Positions 1-6,472 of a DNA stretch of 6,686 nucleotides are shown here, one piece after another (positions within the stretch are counted from its first letter, which is position 1; each line of letters begins with the position of its first letter). The DNA is taken from the NCBI GenBank assembly GCA_041691295.1, contig JBEPVA010000209.1:1-6686 (forward strand), written 5' to 3'. The notes beneath the pieces are model-generated. The model was not told the origin of the DNA and made no database searches. It saw only the letters and a program-made list of their open reading frames with translations. The DNA is from DATEHG01 sp041691295 (lineage in GTDB: Bacteria; Gemmatimonadota; Gemmatimonadetes; Gemmatimonadales; GWC2-71-9). The position numbers were made by a program, and so were the translations under genes.

Positions 1-1
1 C

Positions 2-385
2 CTCGCGGCTACCGCGGCAACCGAAGCCGGCACCGGCCTCATCAATGGCTACCACAGTGGCAATGTTCAAGTGGTGGTACCCCTTGGGTGGACCGTCCGT
101 TGGTCCTGGAAAAATGCCGATTCCAGTCAGTCTCATAGTCTCGTGGTCATGGCGGAACGCGAGAAGCTGCCTCTCGAAGGCGGCCGGCCGGCGCTGGACA
201 ATGCCATGTCGCGGAGTGTGACCCAGGGACTCAAGCCGGGGCAGAAGGATGAAACGACGTTCGTGGCGGATCAGGCGGGCTGGTACTGGATGCTGTGCGG
301 TGTGCCGGGGCATGCGCTCAGGGGGGAGTGGATTTCGTTCAAGGTGGACCGGGAAGCGACGAGTGTGGCGATCAAGCAGAAGTAG
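2..385 (+). CDS. Sulfocyanin-like blue-copper (cupredoxin) protein, 5'-truncated
   Basis: The open frame runs in from the window edge, so the N-terminus is missing; 127 residues are visible before the TAG at 383-385. A GTG at 71 is in frame, but homology-like sequence (NGYHSGNVQV) precedes it, so it is not the true start. The cupredoxin signature is clear: an upstream His in SQSHSL (codon 134-136), then Cys (296-298) and His (311-313) spaced as C-x4-H in CGVPGHALRGEW, following an AGWYWML strand. Rusticyanins and sulfocyanins have C-x4-H-x4-M, with Met as axial ligand; here the fourth position is Glu (326-328). Family members are exported electron carriers, often linked to respiratory chains. 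The gene converges on the minus-strand operon and shares no operon with it. Family call is firm; sulfocyanin rather than another cupredoxin is likely from the overall layout. Confidence 0.82.
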   Translation, partial: LAATAATEAGTGLINGYHSGNVQVVVPLGWTVRWSWKNADSSQSHSLVVMAEREKLPLEGGRPALDNAMSRSVTQGLKPGQKDETTFVADQAGWYWMLCGVPGHALRGEWISFKVDREATSVAIKQK

Positions 386-506
386 CGCCAAGCGAACAGT
401 GAACAGCGAAAAGGGAAAAGCGAAAGGGAATCCTCACTCCTCGACTTTTGTACTCCCTTGGTCGATCTCTCGGTACCCGCAGTTCCTGTTCGCTTTTCGC
501 CTTTCG
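386..506. other. Convergent intergenic region without a gene
   Basis: This gap separates the stop of the copper protein gene (plus) from the stop of the TlpA-like gene (minus). It contains no credible ORF. Its left part is a purine-rich run of AGCGAAC/AGCGAAA units, and its right part is the complementary pyrimidine-rich run, annotated separately as an inverted repeat. The composition differs visibly from the GC-rich coding DNA on both sides. Confidence 0.7.
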
Positions 507-508
507 CT
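405..508. repeat. Imperfect 26-bp inverted repeat of AGCGAA units
   Basis: The left arm (405-430) and the reverse complement of the right arm (483-508) match at 22 of 26 ungapped positions, separated by 52 bases. Both arms contain AGCGAAA followed by GAAAAGCGAA. Another AGCGAAC copy lies at 391-397, just outside the left arm. The right arm runs over the TAG stop codon of the minus-strand gene (507-509). Lying between convergent genes, it could act as a two-way 3'-end structure or be a dispersed intergenic repeat. There is no U-run typical of an intrinsic terminator. Confidence 0.6.
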
Positions 509-1682
509 ATTCTCGCAGTAAGCTCTCGATCTCCCTCCGGAATCCCGCTACCGCCGCGTCATGCAGCGCCCCGGTGGCCGGCCCGTAGAACCCCGCATGG
601 ACCTGCCGCACTCGTCCGTCCCGCCCGATGAACAGCGTGGTTGGATAGGCCGTGAAGCCACGGAGCTGCGGCTGGGCCGCCTGGATCGCGTCGACGTCGT
701 TGCGGCCGGCCAGCAGGAGCGGATACGGAATGCCGAACTTGTCGCGGAAGCGGCGGACCAGCGGCAGGTCGACCGCGCTGTCGCCCGAGACTTCGTAGGC
801 CAACCCCACGATCTCGAGACCACGCGCGTGGTAGTCCTTGTACAGCTGCACCAGTGTCGGGGCGGCGTCGTGGCAGGTGGTACACCAGCTGCCAAACAGG
901 TCGACCAGCACGACCTTGCCCCTGAACCGGGCGTCCTCGTTGCTGACGATGGTGCCTCGCAGATCGGGATAGGCAAACCGGAAGGGCGCCGAGGTGTCCG
1001 CGGAGGTGACTTCGGTGGGCGGGGTCAGGTGTGGCCGGCCGGTACTCCGCACCGCGATGAACGGGGTCTGGGTCTTGAGCCCGGCGTGAAAAAATCCGCG
1101 CACGGTGTCATGGGAGACCTGGCCGGTGACCAGGTACACGAAGGTCCCGTCGAAATGCATCAACCGGAAGCTGTCGCCGGTGGCCTCACCGAAGAACAGG
1201 CCGTAGTCGCCCGAATTGGAGATCACCGCTCCCTCGAAGCTGCCGCCGGCGTTGCGCAGGTCGATAACCCGGGGACTCGAGCTGAAACCGTTGTCGAGCG
1301 TGGCATCCCAGCGGCCCAGCAGCGCCGGTGCGGCCCGACTGGCGGGCCACCTTCCGGGACTGGCGCGGAATGGAATGACCCGTGGCCCCTTGTTCCCGAC
1401 ATTTCTGTAGACCCCGATCATCGAATCGGCCGACCAGGACGCGGTGATCGCGGAGGCATAATCGCCCATCTCGAGCCGGATGCTGTCGCCGGTGACGTGA
1501 ACCCCCGAGAGCGGCTGGCAGTCGCGGCCATTGCATAACGTGCCGCGCCAGCCGTTTCCTGTCGGCGTGAGCCGCAGTGCGAAATGGAGTTCGCCACCGG
1601 CCAGGTCGAGGGAGGCGCGCCACGCCCCGGCGCGCGGCTGAGGGGGCGGAGCCACCAGCAGGGCCAGCAGCGGCAGGATCAT
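507..1682 (-). CDS. Secreted TlpA-family thioredoxin-fold protein with duplicated N-terminal domain
   Basis: The protein has 391 residues. Residues 1-20 form a hydrophobic export signal (ILPLLALLV) with no basic n-region. Residues 21-96 and 125-201 look like two copies of one beta-rich unit, sharing W-x-A-x-LD at the start and GDS-x-RL near the middle. Residues about 235-391 are a thioredoxin fold: FRGKVVLVDLFGSWC with catalytic C267 and C270 (WCTTC) and the cis-Pro motif AYPTT at P347. By family knowledge this is a periplasmic or surface thiol-disulfide oxidoreductase; the partner is unknown. A second pair, C50 and C55 (CNGRDC), sits in the first repeat. This matches my memory of the two-repeat plus thioredoxin layout of many Bacteroidota TlpA-like proteins. 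The ATG overlaps the upstream stop as ATGA; no other start codon lies between it and an in-frame stop upstream, so coupled translation is likely. Last gene of the sigma operon. Confidence 0.88.
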   Translation of the reverse strand: MILPLLALLVAPPPQPRAGAWRASLDLAGGELHFALRLTPTGNGWRGTLCNGRDCQPLSGVHVTGDSIRLEMGDYASAITASWSADSMIGVYRNVGNKGPRVIPFRASPGRWPASRAAPALLGRWDATLDNGFSSSPRVIDLRNAGGSFEGAVISNSGDYGLFFGEATGDSFRLMHFDGTFVYLVTGQVSHDTVRGFFHAGLKTQTPFIAVRSTGRPHLTPPTEVTSADTSAPFRFAYPDLRGTIVSNEDARFRGKVVLVDLFGSWCTTCHDAAPTLVQLYKDYHARGLEIVGLAYEVSGDSAVDLPLVRRFRDKFGIPYPLLLAGRNDVDAIQAAQPQLRGFTAYPTTLFIGRDGRVRQVHAGFYGPATGALHDAAVAGFRREIESLLRE

Positions 1683-2497
1683 GGCGCGGGGTGCACGTAC
1701 CGCTCACCGGCCATCACGCTGGTCTTGATCAGGTTGCCGGACCAGGGAATGGGGCAGGGATAGACGGTGCGATAGGCGCAGAATGGATTGCGGGCCCGGT
1801 TGAAGTCGAGCTGGTAGCGGCCATCCGGCAGCGGCTTGAGCTCGACGAACCGGCCGGCCGGATAGGTGCCGGCGTCGTTGGTGCCGTCCTGGAAATAGAT
1901 CTCGAGTCCCGCCTCTTCATCGTCCGGCCCGCCGAAGCGGTAAACCTTGAGCGCGGTGGCCACGCCGGTCACCGTGAACGACACGGTGCCCGCCAGTGCC
2001 GCCGCCGTTTCGACTCCATCGAAATCGAGCAGGTTGCGGCTTTCGCCGTTGGCCGCCCTCTGCAATGCCACCGTAAAAACCATCGCGGAGTTGTACGGGA
2101 ACCACTCCGGTTTGATGCTCCGTTTGTCGGGGCCATACACCGAAACCATGCGCCGGCTGGCCGGGCCATCCTGCCCCACCAGGAATCGGCCGTAGGCCAC
2201 CTGGCGGCCTCGCGGCACGGTCTGCTTGGCTCCGTCGACCTCAAGGCTGACCACTCCGTCGGCAAACCGCACCCGGGTCGAATCGAAACCGGGAATCGGA
2301 AGATCGGAACTGGCCGGACCGATGACCAGCGTCTGGCCATTGCCCAGCGGGCTGAGTGCCAGAATGGTGGCGGGAGTGGCGTGGCCGGTGGCAAACCAGT
2401 CGGTGAGGGCCAGGCGTTCGGCAGCAACATCGCGGGGAACCTGGCCGGCGACCGGGGTCGCCGCCAGGATGGTGAGGGCCAGCCATTTCGATTGCAT
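1679..2497 (-). CDS. Secreted DUF1684 family protein
   Basis: The protein has 272 residues and starts with a signal peptide (WLALTILAATPVAGQ, about residues 5-19). The C-terminal half carries the DUF1684 hallmarks in order: FQDGTNDAGTYPAGR (202-216), LDFNRARNPFCAY (230-242) and CPIPWSGN (248-255), then an AGE near the C-terminus. EWFPYN (131-136) fits the family's conserved aromatic segment ahead of the core. Cysteines 240 and 248 are the only ones and belong to the conserved motif. DUF1684 has no established biochemical role; secretion here places it in the periplasm or on the surface. It begins 8 bases after the anti-sigma gene and its TGA overlaps the next ATG, so it is cotranscribed with both. 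No good Shine-Dalgarno sequence precedes the ATG, which again suggests coupling. Confidence 0.87.
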   Translation of the reverse strand: MQSKWLALTILAATPVAGQVPRDVAAERLALTDWFATGHATPATILALSPLGNGQTLVIGPASSDLPIPGFDSTRVRFADGVVSLEVDGAKQTVPRGRQVAYGRFLVGQDGPASRRMVSVYGPDKRSIKPEWFPYNSAMVFTVALQRAANGESRNLLDFDGVETAAALAGTVSFTVTGVATALKVYRFGGPDDEEAGLEIYFQDGTNDAGTYPAGRFVELKPLPDGRYQLDFNRARNPFCAYRTVYPCPIPWSGNLIKTSVMAGERYVHPAP

Positions 2498-2505
2498 GCG
2501 GAAAA

Positions 2506-3294
2506 CTACATCGCGCCGGACAGAATGATGGCGGAGGTGGGCTGGGGCGAACCCCCGGCAGGCTCCTCGGTAACGGCAGCGGCCGTCAGCTCGGTACCCG
2601 GCGGCATCGGGATGTCCTGTACCAGGGCGTGACCGGTGGCCTCGGCGTTGAAGGTCACCGACGCGATCGGCTGGCCCTTCTTCGGAATGAACCAGAGCTG
2701 ATACGCCCGCCCGCTCGGCAGGGTCGGCAGATTGACCGCATGGGCGATGACGATGCCCTTCCGGGCGTTGACGAACATCTGGATCCTTGGCGCCGATGGT
2801 GTGGTCGAGGCCAGCAGGTCGAGCTTGATGTTGGGATCGAGGATCGCGTTCAGGGTGGCCTCACGGGCCGACAACTTCTGGGCGCCGGCGGCAAGCTCCG
2901 CCTGCAGCGAGGCCACTGCGGCGTCTCGCTGGGCCAGCTCCGACCGCGACTGTCCCAGCATCCAGCCCAGCCCAAGGGCCGCGACCAGGGCGGCGGCCGC
3001 CGCGAACCACGGCAGCATGCTGGGTTGCTTCGGCGCCGGTGGCGACGGGAGTGCAACCACCTTTTCCTGTCCGATCCGGGTCAGGACCTTGTCCCGAAGC
3101 CCGGGGTCCGCGGTGACCTCGGGTGAGTGCAGCGCTAGCATTCCCGCCACTTCCCGGTACTCCGCCACTTCACGGCGAGCGGCTTCCGAGCTGGCGAGAA
3201 TGCGCTCGAAGCTCCGGGCCTCCTCGGGCGAGAGGATTCCCAGCGCGTAGGCCGCGGCCAGGTTGAGCTCGGGGTTTTCGGGTCGCTCGCTCAT
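2506..3294 (-). CDS. RskA-type transmembrane anti-sigma factor
   Basis: The protein has 262 residues. The N-terminal cytosolic part (about 8-75) has the sigma-binding helical pattern of RskA-like proteins (LNLAAAYALGILSPEE) and lacks the zinc-binding HxxxCxxC of ZAS anti-sigma factors. A single membrane span lies at about 95-113 (LPWFAAAAALVAALGLGWML). An Ala/Glu/Gln-rich stretch (117-150), probably a coiled coil, follows on the outside. The C-terminal RskA domain shows GRAYQLWFI (195-203) and EEPAGGSPQPTSAIILSG (243-260). Known family members hold their ECF sigma at the membrane and release it after regulated proteolysis. The protein contains no cysteine, so direct thiol sensing is unlikely. 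Its ATG overlaps the sigma stop by four bases (ATGA), the usual coupling for a sigma/anti-sigma pair. Confidence 0.92.
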   Translation of the reverse strand: MSERPENPELNLAAAYALGILSPEEARSFERILASSEAARREVAEYREVAGMLALHSPEVTADPGLRDKVLTRIGQEKVVALPSPPAPKQPSMLPWFAAAAALVAALGLGWMLGQSRSELAQRDAAVASLQAELAAGAQKLSAREATLNAILDPNIKLDLLASTTPSAPRIQMFVNARKGIVIAHAVNLPTLPSGRAYQLWFIPKKGQPIASVTFNAEATGHALVQDIPMPPGTELTAAAVTEEPAGGSPQPTSAIILSGAM

Positions 3295-3896
3295 GCGGGC
3301 TGCTCGAAGTAGTAGGACCGGAGCGCGTCCCGGAGCTTCAGCATGCCGAGGCGGATCCGGGTCTTCACCGTGCCGAGCGGCTCCTGCAGCTTCTCGGCGA
3401 TTTCCGAATGGGAGAGCCCCTCAAAGTAGGCGAGCTCGATGGCCTGGCGCTGAGGATCGGACAGGGTTTCGAGCGCGGCGCCCACCTGCCGCCGGCGCTC
3501 GGTGGTTTCCGCCTGGGTCGCGGGATCGATCTGGCTGCGGCTCATTCCCGGTGCGCCATCGGCATCACTCCGGGCGGCGGTATCGGTGATCCTGATCCGC
3601 CGACTCCGGGCTCGGACCAGGTCCAGCGCCCGGCTGCGGCCAATGGTGGCCAGCCAGGCACCGACCGAACCCCGGCCGGTCTCAAACCGTCCCGCCTCAC
3701 GCCATGCCTGCGTAAAGCTCTCCGCCACGACTTCCTCGGCATCCGCCGGCATGCCGACGATCCGATAGGCCAGGGCATACAGCACCTGGCCGTACCGGTC
3801 ATACAGCGGGCCGACGGCTGATTCGTCACCGAGCGCCATGCGCTTGATCAGCGCGGCGTCGGCGGCGGCCAGCAGCTCGGAGGCGGAAGAAGGCAT
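3291..3896 (-). CDS. ECF-type RNA polymerase sigma factor (SigK-like)
   Basis: The protein has 201 residues from the chosen ATG at 3894-3896. Region 2 spans about 27-100: LYDRYGQVLYALAYRIVG, the DAEEVVAESFTQAWR core-binding helix, then GSVGAWLATIGRSRALDLVR for the -10 element. Region 4 spans about 137-192: LSDPQRQAIELAYFEGLSHS, then the helix-turn-helix EIAEKLQEPLGTVKTRIRLG. The frame is open upstream to an ATG at 4038-4040, but those 48 residues are Pro-rich, unlike sigma sequence, and that ATG lies inside a perfect dyad, so the shorter start is preferred. A GAGGG stands just ahead of it, though only 2 bases away. The partner is the overlapping RskA-like gene, pointing to the SigK/RskA type of ECF group. 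No cysteines are present. Confidence 0.93.
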   Translation of the reverse strand: MPSSASELLAAADAALIKRMALGDESAVGPLYDRYGQVLYALAYRIVGMPADAEEVVAESFTQAWREAGRFETGRGSVGAWLATIGRSRALDLVRARSRRIRITDTAARSDADGAPGMSRSQIDPATQAETTERRRQVGAALETLSDPQRQAIELAYFEGLSHSEIAEKLQEPLGTVKTRIRLGMLKLRDALRSYYFEQPA

Positions 3897-3957
3897 GTCC
3901 CTCGACACAAGGCGGATACCCGGAATGGCACTCCAGGCGGGCAGCTGCAATGGCAGC

Positions 3958-3987
3958 AGTCTACCGCCCGGAGGGACCCGCTCACAA
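3958..3987 (-). promoter_or_regulatory. Possible sigma70-like promoter of the sigma operon
   Basis: On the minus strand TTGTGA (-35, plus positions 3982-3987) and TAGACT (-10, 3958-3963) are separated by 18 bases. Each matches four of six consensus bases. Transcription would start roughly 50 bases before the sigma ATG. High-GC phyla have loose promoters, so this is a candidate only. I saw no convincing ECF-type promoter with the usual spacing that would indicate autoregulation. Confidence 0.3.
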
Positions 3988-4025
3988 GAGGAGAACCCGA
4001 ACAGAGTCGGGAAGGGAGCAGCCGC

Positions 4026-4044
4026 GAGTATGGAAGCCATACTC
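4026..4044. promoter_or_regulatory. Perfect 8-bp dyad, candidate operator or hairpin
   Basis: The sequence GAGTATGG-AAG-CCATACTC has two perfect 8-base arms around 3 bases. It lies between the DUF6702 stop and the sigma gene, about 40 bases upstream of the candidate -35 box. Its AT-rich arms stand out in GC-rich DNA. As RNA from the minus strand it could form a short hairpin at the end of the DUF6702 transcript, but no U-run follows, so a protein-binding site is at least as likely as a terminator. Confidence 0.45.
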
Positions 4045-4091
4045 TGATACGCGTCCCGGCCCGTGCTGGATGGAAAGTGTTCCGGGGTGGT

Positions 4092-4574
4092 TCAGGGAAA
4101 GGTTCGGGCGCCCTGGTCGCCAGAGAAGAGCAGGGTTTCACTGCGGCCGGCGTATCTGGCCTGGACCAGATTCACCTGGTCGGGATAGAGCTCGACCTGG
4201 AGTCGGTTGGTGAGGCTGGCACCGGTCAGCTCAGTCGGGACCATCGAGGTAAAGCTCAGCCAGCTGAGATCGGCGCTCTGGCGCTGGCCCGCGTAGCGCA
4301 GGGCAATGGAGTGGCCCGCCCGGTCGGTGAGTGCAATGCGGGAGCGGACGTACCGGGCCAGGGCGCTGTCGGGCAGCGCGGCAGCTGGGGCAGTGGTGGA
4401 TGGGGCGGGAGCACCGATTGCCCGGGCCAGGTCGTCGCTGAACGAACGCACGGTGACCGTCACGGTGTGACTGGCTGGATCCTCCACTACTTCCGTGAAG
4501 GTCGTGTGCAACGGATGCACAGCTACCGAGGCGCCGAGGAACCACGCGGCCAGCGCTGCCAGCGGTCTTACCAC
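4092..4574 (-). CDS. Secreted DUF6702 family protein
   Basis: The protein has 160 residues and begins at a GTG that overlaps the end of the HupE-like gene by 7 bases (GTGGTAA). A signal peptide covers about residues 1-18 (RPLAALAAWFLGASVA), so the mature protein would begin at or next to H20 in HPLHTTFTEV. The pattern of HP-x-H near the mature N-terminus, then TVTVTVRSFSDDLARAI (37-53) and an ADLSWLSF segment (101-108), fits DUF6702, a small exported family I recall beside HupE/UreJ-type genes. Molecular function is unknown. A Pro/Ala/Thr-rich linker (54-67) follows the first conserved segment. No cysteine is present. It is the last gene of its operon; the sigma operon starts about 195 bases downstream on the same strand. 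Confidence 0.78.
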   Translation of the reverse strand: MVRPLAALAAWFLGASVAVHPLHTTFTEVVEDPASHTVTVTVRSFSDDLARAIGAPAPSTTAPAAALPDSALARYVRSRIALTDRAGHSIALRYAGQRQSADLSWLSFTSMVPTELTGASLTNRLQVELYPDQVNLVQARYAGRSETLLFSGDQGARTFP

Positions 4575-5173
4575 GGGACCCTTGCCAGCGCCATCTGGCC
4601 GGCCACGACCGCCGTCAGCGCCGAGACCAGTACGACACGGGCGCGAAGCGGAAATCGATCGATCTCAGCCACCGGCACCCGCCCCATGCTCCAGTCCACC
4701 GCGGTGAACAGCAGCCCCGCCGCGAACAGCACGATGATCTGGCCCAGTTCGATGCCGAGGTTGAAGCTCACCAGCGGGACCGCGATCCGGTCGAGAAACA
4801 GGCTCTTGAGATAGTCGGCGAAGCCGGCACCGTGAATCAGGCCGAACAGTCCGGCGAACAGCGCCCGCCGACTGCGGTGGATTGGCACCGCGGCGCCGAG
4901 CCAGTCGCGCAGGTTGTCGATGCTGGTGACCAGGATCGTGACCGGGATCAGGAACTCGATCCAGCGGGACGGGATCGGAAATCGGCCGGTGGCCGCCAAG
5001 GCCAGGGTGATCGAATGGCCGATGGTAAAGGCGGTGATGACCTTGAGGCCGTCACGCCAGTCGCGGGGGCGGTAGACCGCACCCAGCGCCAGCAGGAACA
5101 GCAGATGGTCAAGCGCCTCCGGGTTGAGGATGTGCTGGACACCCATCTGGAAGAAGGCCAGGAACTCGGACAT
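4568..5173 (-). CDS. HupE/UreJ-like multi-pass membrane protein (HupE/UreJ_2 family)
   Basis: The protein has 201 residues with about six hydrophobic spans (roughly 20-34, 45-61, 71-88, 104-118, 130-157 and 178-196). Family motifs appear in order: GVQHILNPEALDHLLFLLAL with H14, D22 and H23; FTIGHSITLAL with H53; a Glu in the third span (E73); GLIHGAGFA with H114; and FNLGIELGQ with E142. Related HupE/UreJ proteins are linked to nickel supply for hydrogenase and urease, but the HupE/UreJ_2 branch is widespread without those enzymes, and none is seen here. The substrate is therefore unknown; membrane-buried His, Asp and Glu make a metal ion plausible. Translation starts from the ATG at 5171-5173 behind a strong GAGGAG. 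The gene overlaps the DUF6702 gene downstream. Confidence 0.9.
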   Translation of the reverse strand: MSEFLAFFQMGVQHILNPEALDHLLFLLALGAVYRPRDWRDGLKVITAFTIGHSITLALAATGRFPIPSRWIEFLIPVTILVTSIDNLRDWLGAAVPIHRSRRALFAGLFGLIHGAGFADYLKSLFLDRIAVPLVSFNLGIELGQIIVLFAAGLLFTAVDWSMGRVPVAEIDRFPLRARVVLVSALTAVVAGQMALARVPW

Positions 5174-5181
5174 ATGCGTGG

Positions 5182-5187
5182 CTCCTC
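5182..5187 (-). promoter_or_regulatory. Strong ribosome binding site for the HupE-like gene, over the TPR stop codon
   Basis: On the minus strand GAGGAG stands 8 bases before the HupE-like ATG and overlaps the TGA stop of the TPR gene (TGAGGAG). It fixes the start and implies that ribosomes ending on the TPR gene can reinitiate at once. It is a far better site than those in the sigma operon, which has little Shine-Dalgarno sequence. Confidence 0.8.
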
Positions 5188-6466
5188 AGTGCCCCGGCTC
5201 GCGCCGAAGCGCGACCAGGCTGGCATTGTCCGATCGCGCCTTGACCAGCAGCGCCGCCGCACGAGGGCTGTTGCCGTTGGCCCGGGCAATTTCACTGGCG
5301 TGGAATTCGATCTGCGCGTCGTTGACTCCGGTGGCGAGCGCCCGATCAATCGTTTCCCGGGCCGCCGCCATTTGACCGTTGCGAAACTGGGCCCAGGCCA
5401 GCAGGTCGAGCCCATAAACGTCCTGCCGCACCCGTGCGTCCGCTTCGGTGCGCCGCAGTACTTCGGCCAGGTCGCCATGGTGATCGAGCAGGTACAACGC
5501 TGCGGCGCGGTGATATGGGCCCGGTTGGGCCGCGACCGCCACCAGCATGGTGCGGGCGTACTGGGTGCTGCCGGCCGAATCGCCCTGGATGGCGGCCGCA
5601 TCGGCCATCAGGCCGAGCGTGGCGGGGTCGAGGACTTGGGCGATGCTCTGATTGCCGGCCCGAAGCACGCCGGGCCAGTCATCCCGGGCCGCGTCAAGGC
5701 GGGCCTCGAGGGCCTGGAGCCGATAGTCATCAGGCGCCACGTCGTATCCGCGACTGAGGGCCGAAGCAGCCTCCGCAAGCCGGCCGTGCCGTAGCGCAAA
5801 GTCCGCCACCCGAAGGTGAAACCACGCCTTCTGCTCTGACGGCATCCGGAACTGCCTCGACGCCAGCGACTCGGCCGCGAACAGCATTTCCCTGGCTTCG
5901 ATGTCGTGACCACCGATCTCGAGCCAGCGGGCGTACCGTGTGGCCACCGGCAACTGGCGCTTCTGGGCCTCAAGCGACTTGAAGCTGGCCGCGGCATCGG
6001 AGTAGCGACCCAGCTCCAGTTCCAGCTCGGCCTTGAGGGCCCGGGGTTCGATCTCGGTCGAGTCGAGTGCGGCCACACTGCTGGTCACCGCATACGACTC
6101 CAGATACTGGTGCTGGGCCAGAAGACTCTGCGCCAGCACCATGGCCGCACCGCTGTTCCGGGCCTTGCGATTGCTGTAGGAGGTCCGAGCCGCGGTCTCG
6201 GCTCGGCTGAGGTCCTCGTAGCTGCCGGTCTGGCGCCCGCGCTGCAGGTAGAGGGCCGAGAGCCGGCCGATGTCGAGGGCACCGTGCGGTTCCTTCACTA
6301 CCCGCGCGGCGTAGAACTCGATCCGCTGGTCGAGAATGGCCAGATCCCTGGCCCGCTCGATTGCCGCGGTGGTGCGGCGATCGCTGGCCGCCAGGTTGTG
6401 ATAGACCGTCAGACTGGCGGTGGCCAGCGCGATGAAGAGCCCGAGTCCCAGTATCCAGCGTCGCAT
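5186..6466 (-). CDS. Membrane-anchored TPR-repeat protein
   Basis: The protein has 426 residues from the ATG at 6464-6466. This start is preferred over a GTG four codons upstream because GGAG sits 6 bases before the ATG and overlaps the GTG. The N-terminus RRWILGLGLFIALATASLTV (2-21) is a signal anchor or signal peptide, placing the rest in the periplasm. From about residue 55 to the end it is Ala/Leu-rich paired helices of the tetratricopeptide type, for example LYLQRGRQTGSYEDLSRAE, LELELGRYSDAAASFKSL, FALRHGRLAEAASALSRGY and WAQFRNGQMAAARETIDRAL, perhaps ten or so degenerate repeats. Such proteins are scaffolds for protein-protein contacts. It lies between the DUF4331 gene and the HupE-like gene, suggesting that it assembles or services that module. 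No catalytic motif or cysteine is visible. Confidence 0.85.
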   Translation of the reverse strand: MRRWILGLGLFIALATASLTVYHNLAASDRRTTAAIERARDLAILDQRIEFYAARVVKEPHGALDIGRLSALYLQRGRQTGSYEDLSRAETAARTSYSNRKARNSGAAMVLAQSLLAQHQYLESYAVTSSVAALDSTEIEPRALKAELELELGRYSDAAASFKSLEAQKRQLPVATRYARWLEIGGHDIEAREMLFAAESLASRQFRMPSEQKAWFHLRVADFALRHGRLAEAASALSRGYDVAPDDYRLQALEARLDAARDDWPGVLRAGNQSIAQVLDPATLGLMADAAAIQGDSAGSTQYARTMLVAVAAQPGPYHRAAALYLLDHHGDLAEVLRRTEADARVRQDVYGLDLLAWAQFRNGQMAAARETIDRALATGVNDAQIEFHASEIARANGNSPRAAALLVKARSDNASLVALRREPGH

Positions 6467-6472
6467 GGAGAG

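Noticed and set aside
249..521. Small plus-strand frame running through the copper protein gene into the inverted repeat
   Set aside because: It lies out of frame within the cupredoxin coding sequence; its Arg/Ser-rich translation and its tail in the repeat give no support.
561..1538. Plus-strand open frame (325 codons) opposite the TlpA-like gene
   Set aside because: It is the antisense shadow of a gene with a thioredoxin active site, and its translation has no domain or plausible fold.
1577..2632. Long plus-strand open frame (351 codons) opposite the TlpA-like and DUF1684 genes
   Set aside because: It is antisense to two genes with clear family motifs, its translation is Gly/Arg/Ala-rich with no recognisable domain, and long antisense frames are expected in DNA of this GC content.
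3999..4014. CCCGA/TCGGG five-base stem followed by a C/T-rich run as a terminator of the DUF6702 operon
   Set aside because: The stem is too short, the loop is unpaired, and the following run is interrupted by C, so it falls below what I would call an intrinsic terminator.
3897..4040. A 48-residue N-terminal extension of the sigma factor from the ATG at 4038-4040
   Set aside because: The extension is Pro- and hydrophobic-rich, unlike ECF sigma N-termini, and its ATG lies inside a perfect dyad. The ATG at 3894-3896 gives a normal-length sigma factor.
4079..4083. GGAAC on the minus strand as the -35 box of an autoregulated ECF promoter
   Set aside because: No CGTC- or GTC-like -10 element lies at the required 16-17 base spacing; the nearest CGTA is about 27 bases away.
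4832..5794. Plus-strand open frame (320 codons) spanning the HupE-like and TPR genes
   Set aside because: It crosses the junction of two real minus-strand genes and has low-complexity Arg/Gln/Gly-rich content, so it is a shadow frame.
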